From contig JBIRBF010000089.1 of assembly GCA_044326505.1 (NCBI GenBank), positions 1 to 10,801 of the forward strand: DNA of 10,801 nt. Reading direction: 5' to 3'. The notes beneath the pieces are model-generated. The model ran no database searches and was not told where the DNA came from. It saw nothing but the letters and a program-made list of their open reading frames with translations. Shown piece after piece: positions 5,957-10,801 of this stretch. Numbering within the stretch: the stretch's first letter is position 1; every line of letters begins with the position of its first letter. The stretch comes from JACJWR01 sp044326505. GTDB lineage: Bacteria > Actinomycetota > Actinomycetes > S36-B12 > UBA10799. Position numbers and translations under genes: made by a program.

Positions 5957-5989
5957 GCCGCGCGCCGCGGCCGGCCCGCTCGCCCGGCC
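5957..5989 (+). terminator. GC-rich overlapping hairpins before smc
   Basis: Immediately after the small gene's stop, GCCGCG (5957-5962) can pair with CGCGGC (5966-5971) around 3 bases, and GGCCGG (5969-5974) can pair with CCGGCC (5984-5989) around 9 bases. The two share bases 5969-5971, so they exclude each other. No T-tract follows. A weak terminator or attenuator-like element is possible, but such pairings arise easily in GC-rich spacers. Confidence 0.25.
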
Positions 5990-5993
5990 CAGT

Positions 5994-5999
5994 TACGCT
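5994..5999 (+). promoter_or_regulatory. Possible -10 box for smc
   Basis: TACGCT fits TANNNT and lies 35 bases before the smc GTG, which would give a leader of about 28 bases containing GGGAG at 6023-6027. No -35 is visible. This is only a weak indication of a separate smc promoter. Confidence 0.22.
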
Positions 6000-6034
6000 G
6001 ACGGTTCAGCGCCGTCGTTCGCGGGAGCCCGCAC

Positions 6035-9000
6035 GTGTACCTGAAGTCCCTCACCCTGCGCGGGTTCAAGTCGTTCGCCTCGGCAACGACCCTGATCTTC
6101 GAGCCGGGCATCACCTGCGTCGTCGGGCCCAACGGCTCGGGCAAGTCCAATGTGGTCGATGCCATCGCGTGGGTGATGGGAGAACAGGGCGCCAAGACTC
6201 TGCGCGGCGGCAAGATGGAGGACGTCATCTTCGCGGGCACCTCCGGCCGCGCGCCTCTGGGCCGCGCCGAGGTCGCCCTCACGATCGACAACTCCGACGG
6301 GGCCCTGCCGATCGACTACGCCGAGGTGACCATCACGCGGACGATGTTCCGCAGCGGTGGTTCGGACTACCAGATCAACGGCGAGCCCTGCCGGCTGCTG
6401 GACGTCCAAGAACTGTTGTCGGACTCCGGCATCGGGCGCGAGATGCACGTCATCGTCGGCCAGGGCCGACTCGATGCCATCCTGCGGGCCACCCCCGAGG
6501 AGCGGCGCGGCTTCATCGAGGAGGCCGCAGGCGTCCTCAAGCACCGCAAGCGCAAAGAAAAGGCCCTGCGCAAGCTCGATGCCATGCAGGCCAACCTCAC
6601 CCGGGTATCGGACTTGGCCACAGAGCTGCGCCGGCAGCTCAAACCCCTGGGCCGGCAGGCGGAGCTGGCCCGTCGGGCAGCCGTCATCCAGGCTGACCTG
6701 CGCGACGCCCGCCTCAGGCTGCTCGCCGATGAGGTCGTCACCTTGACCGTCGCACTGGCCAAGGAGGAAGCCGACGAGGCCGAGCTGCGCCAGCGGCGGG
6801 CCACTGTGGAGGCCTCGCTGGCAGCGGCGCGGGAACGCGAGACGGAGTTGGAAGAGGCCATCACGGCCGACGCGCCCCTCCAAGTGCGCAGCCAGGAGGC
6901 CTACGTCGCGCTTGCCGCTCTGCGGGAGCGCTTTGCCGGCCTGCGCTCGCTCGCGGCCGAGCGCCTGCGTGGCGCCGAGGGTCCGGTGCAGCTCGAGGCA
7001 GGACCGGACCCCGAGGAGTTGGAGCGGCAGGCCGCGGCCGCCCGCGCGGAAACCGCCCAGCTCGCCGAGGAGTTGGAGCGCGGCACGGCTGAACTGACCC
7101 GGCGCGGGGTGCAGCGACGCGACGCCGAGCGCGCGCTCTCGGCGGCCGAGGCGGGCGTGCACGCGGCGCGCAGGTCGATCTCGGAGCGGCGGGAACGGCT
7201 CGCGAAACTGCGGGGTAGCGTGACCGCGGCACAGACCAAGGTGGACAGTCGTACGGCCGAGATCGCTCGGCTGATCGCGGTCATCGACGAGGCCAAAACG
7301 CGCGCGGACGATGCCGAGCGGGCGCATCGGGAGCGCGAGCAGCAGCCGGGGGAAGCCCTCGCGGAGGATGGCGAGTGCCCGAAGGTGGCGGACCTGGCCG
7401 CCGCGATCGAGGCTGCCCGCGCAGGTTTGGCCGAGGTCGAAGCGGAGCTCTCCGCTGCTCGGGCGGCGGAGGCGGCGGCTGGCCGCGAAGCGGCGGCGGC
7501 CGCAGCGCGGGCCGAGGCACTCCGGGCTGGGCTGGCGCGCAAGGACGGCTCGGCCGCACTGCTGGCCGACGGCGCCGGGATCGACGGGGTGCTGGGCCGT
7601 GTCGCCCAGCTCATCTCCGTGGAGCACGGCCACGAGGTCGCCATCGGCGCAGCCCTGGGCGCGGTGGCCGATGCCGTGGCGGTGGCGGACTCCTCGGCTG
7701 CGGTGGCGGCTCTCGCGGCGGTGACTCGGGCCGACGGCGGGCGCACCCATCTGCTCGTGGCGGCGGACGACCCCGCCGACGGACCGTGGCCGGACTTGCC
7801 GCCGGGTGCCGTCTACGCGATCGACGTCGTGACGGCCGAGCCGAGGCTGCGCTCGGCGCTGCTGCGGCTGTTGCGGCGGGTCGCGATCGTTTCTGACGTC
7901 GCCTCGGCCCGGCGACTGATCGCCCAGGCGGATGTCGTGGCAGTCACCGCCGCTGGCGAGGTCCTCAGCCTGGGCTGGGCGGCGGCCGGAACGGCCGAGA
8001 GCCTGCTGGAGGTGAAGGCTGCGCTGGACGCCGCCGAGGCGGAGGCGGGCGCCGCCGCCGGCCAGCGCGAGGCAATGGCTGCGAACCTCGCCGCTGCGGG
8101 TCAGCGACACTCGGCGGCCGTGGCCCGCCTGGAGGAAGCACGATCGGCCAAGCAGATCGAGGATGCCCGGCTGGCCGCGATCGCCAAGGAACTCGGAGGT
8201 CTGGGCGCGGCCGCCACCGCGGCCCGCAACGAAGTCGTGCGCAGCGAGCGCGCCTTGGCCCAGGCGCAGGAACAGGTGCAGGCGGATCGAGCCGCGCAAG
8301 AGGCGTTGCAGCAGCGCCTTGCCGCAGCGGAGGCAGAACCGTCGCCGGCCGAGCCGGACGAGTCCGTGATTGTCGAGGCCAAGGCCGGCGTCGAGGCGGC
8401 GCGGACGGCTGAAGTGGAGGCCCGGCTCACGGTGCGGACCGCCGAGGAGCGCCATCGGGTGATGGGTGCCAAGGCTGGCGAAATCGCGGCCGGAGCAGCC
8501 GGCGTGCGCCGTCGTCGGGCGCGCGCGGTAGAGCAGCAGCGGCAGCGACAGGCGCGGGCCCAGGCGGCGCGGGCGGTGCTCGAGACTTTGGATCGGGTGG
8601 AGCCGTCGGTGGCGTCGGCAGCGGCGCAGGCACAGGCCGACCGCGCTGCCACTGAGCGTGTGAAGGTCGAGCGAGACGCGGAACTGCGCACAATCCGCGC
8701 GGCGATCCGCGATTCCCTCGTCGAGAGCGACCGTCTCAACGATTCCGTGCATCGCGACGAGTTGGCCAAAGCCCAGCAGCGGGTGCGCATCGAGGCGGCG
8801 CAGGACAAGGCACTTGGGGAGTTCGGCATCGATGCGGCGGCGCTGGTTGCCGAGTATGGTCCGGAGCAGCTGGTGCCGCCGTCCGGCGTGGCGGCGGGCG
8901 ATGCCGAGGATCTGGACCCGGACGCCCCCGAGCCCACCGCAGTGCCGTACATCCGGGAGCAGCAGGAGGCGCGGCTGCGCAAAGCCGAGCGGGAACTGGC

Positions 9001-9604
9001 GGCCCTGGGGCGGGTGAACCCGCTGGCGCTGGAGGAGTTCGCCGCGCTGCAGGAGCGTCAGGCATTCCTCACCGAGCAGCTCGAGGACCTCAAGCGCAGT
9101 AAGGCAGACCTGCTCGGCATCGTGTCCGATGTGGACGAGCGGGTGAAGACGGTGTTCGCAGAGGCCTTCGCAGACGTCGCGGAACAGTTCACCGGGGTCT
9201 TCTCGCGGCTCTTTCCGGGCGGCGAGGGCCGGCTGGTGCTGACAGATCCGGACGACATGCTCAACACCGGCATCGAAGTCGAGGCGCGGCCCGCCGGCAA
9301 GCGGGTCAAGCGACTCAGCCTGCTCAGCGGCGGCGAGCGCTCGCTGACCGCGGTGGCGTTCCTGGTGTCCCTGTTCAAGGCTCGACCCAGCCCGTTCTAC
9401 CTGCTCGACGAGGTCGAGGCGGCGCTCGACGACGTCAACCTCGGTCGACTCATCGGCATCATGGAGGAATTGCGCGGGACGAGCCAGCTGCTGGTCATCA
9501 CCCACCAGAAGCGGACGATGGACATCGCCGACGCGCTCTACGGCGTGACAATGCGCGACGGCGTGTCGCAGGTGATCAGCCAGCGCATGCGCGAGTTGGT
9601 CTAG
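6035..9604 (+). CDS. smc: Chromosome segregation protein SMC
   Basis: SMC is the ATPase core of the bacterial condensin (with ScpA and ScpB) that extrudes DNA loops and aligns replicated chromosome arms. The 1189-residue product is full length. The N-terminal head opens with YLKSLTLRGFKSFA and has Walker A GPNGSGKS (31-38) and a Q-loop glutamine at 143 (VGQGRLDAIL). A first coiled-coil arm, rich in Ala, Glu and Arg, runs to about 505. The hinge spans about 510-650 (GIDGVLGRVAQLISV onward), and a second arm follows to about 940. A proline-rich joint segment (about 943-970) precedes LGRVNPLALEEFAAL, and the C-terminal head has LSGGER (1097-1102) and Walker B YLLDEVEAALDD (1122-1133). The arms are broken by Pro/Gly stretches near 316-326, 438-449 and 769-774. 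The GTG at 6035 has GGGAG upstream and gives the conserved start. scpA and scpB are not in the window. Confidence 0.98.
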   Translation: MYLKSLTLRGFKSFASATTLIFEPGITCVVGPNGSGKSNVVDAIAWVMGEQGAKTLRGGKMEDVIFAGTSGRAPLGRAEVALTIDNSDGALPIDYAEVTITRTMFRSGGSDYQINGEPCRLLDVQELLSDSGIGREMHVIVGQGRLDAILRATPEERRGFIEEAAGVLKHRKRKEKALRKLDAMQANLTRVSDLATELRRQLKPLGRQAELARRAAVIQADLRDARLRLLADEVVTLTVALAKEEADEAELRQRRATVEASLAAARERETELEEAITADAPLQVRSQEAYVALAALRERFAGLRSLAAERLRGAEGPVQLEAGPDPEELERQAAAARAETAQLAEELERGTAELTRRGVQRRDAERALSAAEAGVHAARRSISERRERLAKLRGSVTAAQTKVDSRTAEIARLIAVIDEAKTRADDAERAHREREQQPGEALAEDGECPKVADLAAAIEAARAGLAEVEAELSAARAAEAAAGREAAAAAARAEALRAGLARKDGSAALLADGAGIDGVLGRVAQLISVEHGHEVAIGAALGAVADAVAVADSSAAVAALAAVTRADGGRTHLLVAADDPADGPWPDLPPGAVYAIDVVTAEPRLRSALLRLLRRVAIVSDVASARRLIAQADVVAVTAAGEVLSLGWAAAGTAESLLEVKAALDAAEAEAGAAAGQREAMAANLAAAGQRHSAAVARLEEARSAKQIEDARLAAIAKELGGLGAAATAARNEVVRSERALAQAQEQVQADRAAQEALQQRLAAAEAEPSPAEPDESVIVEAKAGVEAARTAEVEARLTVRTAEERHRVMGAKAGEIAAGAAGVRRRRARAVEQQRQRQARAQAARAVLETLDRVEPSVASAAAQAQADRAATERVKVERDAELRTIRAAIRDSLVESDRLNDSVHRDELAKAQQRVRIEAAQDKALGEFGIDAAALVAEYGPEQLVPPSGVAAGDAEDLDPDAPEPTAVPYIREQQEARLRKAERELAALGRVNPLALEEFAALQERQAFLTEQLEDLKRSKADLLGIVSDVDERVKTVFAEAFADVAEQFTGVFSRLFPGGEGRLVLTDPDDMLNTGIEVEARPAGKRVKRLSLLSGGERSLTAVAFLVSLFKARPSPFYLLDEVEAALDDVNLGRLIGIMEELRGTSQLLVITHQKRTMDIADALYGVTMRDGVSQVISQRMRELV

Positions 9605-9612
9605 CCGCGGGG

Positions 9613-9631
9613 ACGCACCCGAAAGGTGCGT
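9613..9631 (+). terminator. Perfect 7-bp hairpin between smc and ftsY
   Basis: ACGCACC (9613-9619) pairs with GGTGCGT (9625-9631) around the loop CGAAA, eight bases after the smc stop and ahead of the ftsY ribosome binding site. It lacks a T-tract, so full termination is unlikely; partial termination, or a processing or stability element separating smc from ftsY mRNA, is more plausible. Confidence 0.4.
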
Positions 9632-9657
9632 GTGCGGCGGTGGGAGGATAGGTGTCC

Positions 9658-10801
9658 GTGAACACCCTTGTCATCGTTCTGATCGTCCTCGCAGTAGTGC
9701 TCGTCGCTGGCGGCGCCACCTACGGCATCGTCCGTTCGCGGCGCAACCGCTCCATCTCGGCGCCGCCGCCGCGCCCGGGGATTGACTACACCCCTGGTGT
9801 CGGCGACGACGCCAGCACGCCGCGTGACACCGATCGGCGGGGGGTCACCGACGTCGGCCTGCCCGGTGCCGGGACCGATCTGCTCGAGCCCGGTGAGGTC
9901 GTCGAGGCCGAGGTCGTCGAAGTCGTCCCGACCATCGAGGTGCCGGCACCGGCCGCCGGCCGCTGGATCCGGCTCAAGGCCCGTCTGGCGCGCTCCAACA
10001 GCGCTTTGGGCAAGGCCCTGCTGCTGCTGCTCAGCGGCGACGACATCGACGAGGCCACCTGGGAGGAGGTCGAGGACACGCTGATCATGAGCGACCTTGG
10101 CGTCGGACCGGCCCAGGAACTGGTCGAGAAGCTGCGCACACAGGTCCGCGTCGAGGGGACGTCGGACCCTGCCCGGGTCAAAGCGATGCTGCGCGCGGAC
10201 CTGATCGAGATCGTGGACCCCTCGATGGACCGCACCCTGCACGTGCGGGCCGACGGGGTGCCGGCGGTCATGCTCATGGTCGGGGTGAACGGCACCGGCA
10301 AGACCACTACCACCGGCAAGATCGCTCGACTGCTGATCGCCGAGGACCGCAGCGTCGTTCTGGGTGCGGCCGACACCTTTCGGGCCGCCGCGTCGGAGCA
10401 GCTGCAGACGTGGGGCGACCGGGTGGGGGCGACCGTCGTGCGCGGCCCCGAGGGCTCCGACCCCGCCGCGATCGCCTTCGACGCGGTCAAGGACGGCCTC
10501 GACGAGGGCGTCGACGTCGTGATCATCGACACCGCCGGGCGCCTGCACACCAAGGTCGGCCTCATGGACGAGCTCGGCAAGGTCAAGCGGGTGGCCGAGA
10601 AGCAGGCGCCGGTCACCGAGGTGCTGCTGGTCCTCGACGCCACCACCGGGCAGAACGGCCTCACCCAGGCGCGGGTGTTCGCCGAGGTGGTGGACGTGAC
10701 CGGGATCGTGCTGACCAAGCTCGACGGCACGGCCAAGGGCGGCATCGTCGTGTCCGTTCAGCGCGAGCTGGGCGTGCCCGTGAAGCTCGTCGGCCTCGGT
10801 G
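9658..10801 (+). CDS. ftsY: Signal recognition particle receptor FtsY (3' end outside window)
   Basis: FtsY is the membrane receptor for the signal recognition particle; its GTPase pairs with that of Ffh to deliver ribosomes making membrane proteins to the Sec translocon. The first 381 residues are here. Residues 2-25 are a hydrophobic helix (NTLVIVLIVLAVVLVAGG) ending in a basic RSRRNR stop, the N-terminal membrane anchor typical of actinobacterial FtsY. A linker follows that turns acidic and Val/Glu-rich (residues ~78-95), then the N domain (~100-195) and the G domain. The G domain has GVNGTGKTT (209-217), DTFRAAA (239-245), DTAGR (291-295) and TKLDG (353-357). The frame runs into the window edge in VKLVGLG, so only about 20 residues are missing. 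GGGAGGA at 9642-9648 serves either the GTG at 9658 or the one at 9652; spacing favours 9658. Ffh is excluded by the N-terminal anchor and the absence of room for an M domain. Confidence 0.96.
   Translation, partial: MNTLVIVLIVLAVVLVAGGATYGIVRSRRNRSISAPPPRPGIDYTPGVGDDASTPRDTDRRGVTDVGLPGAGTDLLEPGEVVEAEVVEVVPTIEVPAPAAGRWIRLKARLARSNSALGKALLLLLSGDDIDEATWEEVEDTLIMSDLGVGPAQELVEKLRTQVRVEGTSDPARVKAMLRADLIEIVDPSMDRTLHVRADGVPAVMLMVGVNGTGKTTTTGKIARLLIAEDRSVVLGAADTFRAAASEQLQTWGDRVGATVVRGPEGSDPAAIAFDAVKDGLDEGVDVVIIDTAGRLHTKVGLMDELGKVKRVAEKQAPVTEVLLVLDATTGQNGLTQARVFAEVVDVTGIVLTKLDGTAKGGIVVSVQRELGVPVKLVGLG

Noticed and set aside
4777..6291. A 504-residue - strand open frame across mutM, the small gene and the smc start
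   Set aside because: It covers three well-supported + strand features, has no recognisable motif and is explained by GC skew at codon positions.
5993..9505. A 1170-residue open frame on the - strand, antisense to almost all of smc
   Set aside because: It mirrors the codon bias of smc: in GC-rich genes the antisense frame rarely meets stop codons. Its translation shows no domain, is rich in Arg/Gly/His/Leu low-complexity runs, and overlaps a clear full-length SMC.
9658..10801. Ffh rather than FtsY
   Set aside because: The GTPase motifs are shared, but the N-terminal membrane helix and acidic linker are those of FtsY, and its position after smc agrees.

Overview
The window is a GC-rich, gene-dense stretch of a bacterial chromosome, almost certainly from an actinobacterium (Actinomycetota). 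Three things point there: the strong bias to G/C at third codon positions, the GTG and TTG starts, and the proteins themselves. These include an actinobacterial-type RecG with a loop insertion, a homologue of the mycobacterial Rv2927c coiled-coil family, and an FtsY with an N-terminal membrane segment. All genes are on the + strand. I see no mobile element, CRISPR array, tRNA or rRNA. The genus cannot be fixed from the sequence alone.

Layout. (1) 1-1478: the 3' end of recG (helicase), overlapped by 4 bases by rsmD (16S rRNA guanine-N2 methyltransferase). (2) 1541-2832: coaD (phosphopantetheine adenylyltransferase), then 2 bases later a 265-residue coiled-coil protein of the DivIVA-like Rv2927c family, built from twelve 11-residue repeats. 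(3) 2858-3424: a DUF177/YceD protein whose ATG lies at the expected start point of a leaderless transcript. (4) 3425-4807: a 144-base leader with two adjoining perfect hairpins, then rpmF (L32, zinc-binding form), a small acyl-carrier-protein-like gene and rnc (RNase III). (5) 4807-5694: mutM (Fpg), overlapping rnc by one base. (6) 5773-5955: a 60-residue leucine-zipper protein with its own likely promoter and a strong ribosome binding site. (7) 6035-9604: smc, complete. (8) 9658-10801: ftsY, running off the window just before its C-terminus.

Together these are core genes: DNA repair (recG, mutM), ribosome and rRNA maturation (rsmD, DUF177, rpmF, rnc), CoA synthesis (coaD), polarity or septum-associated coiled coils, chromosome organisation (smc) and membrane targeting (ftsY). 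The order acp-rnc-smc-ftsY also occurs in Bacillus, so the block looks like an ancient synteny group with mutM and a small coiled-coil gene between rnc and smc.

The most interesting item is the carrier-protein-like gene at 3750-4049. It keeps the ACP fold pattern and the ancestral acpP position before rnc, but the serine that should carry phosphopantetheine is alanine, and the acidic residues after it are gone. It cannot be a conventional acyl carrier. Other notable signals are the very regular hendecad repeat, the leaderless promoter and the structured rpmF leader. I found no clear evidence of an undescribed multi-gene system.
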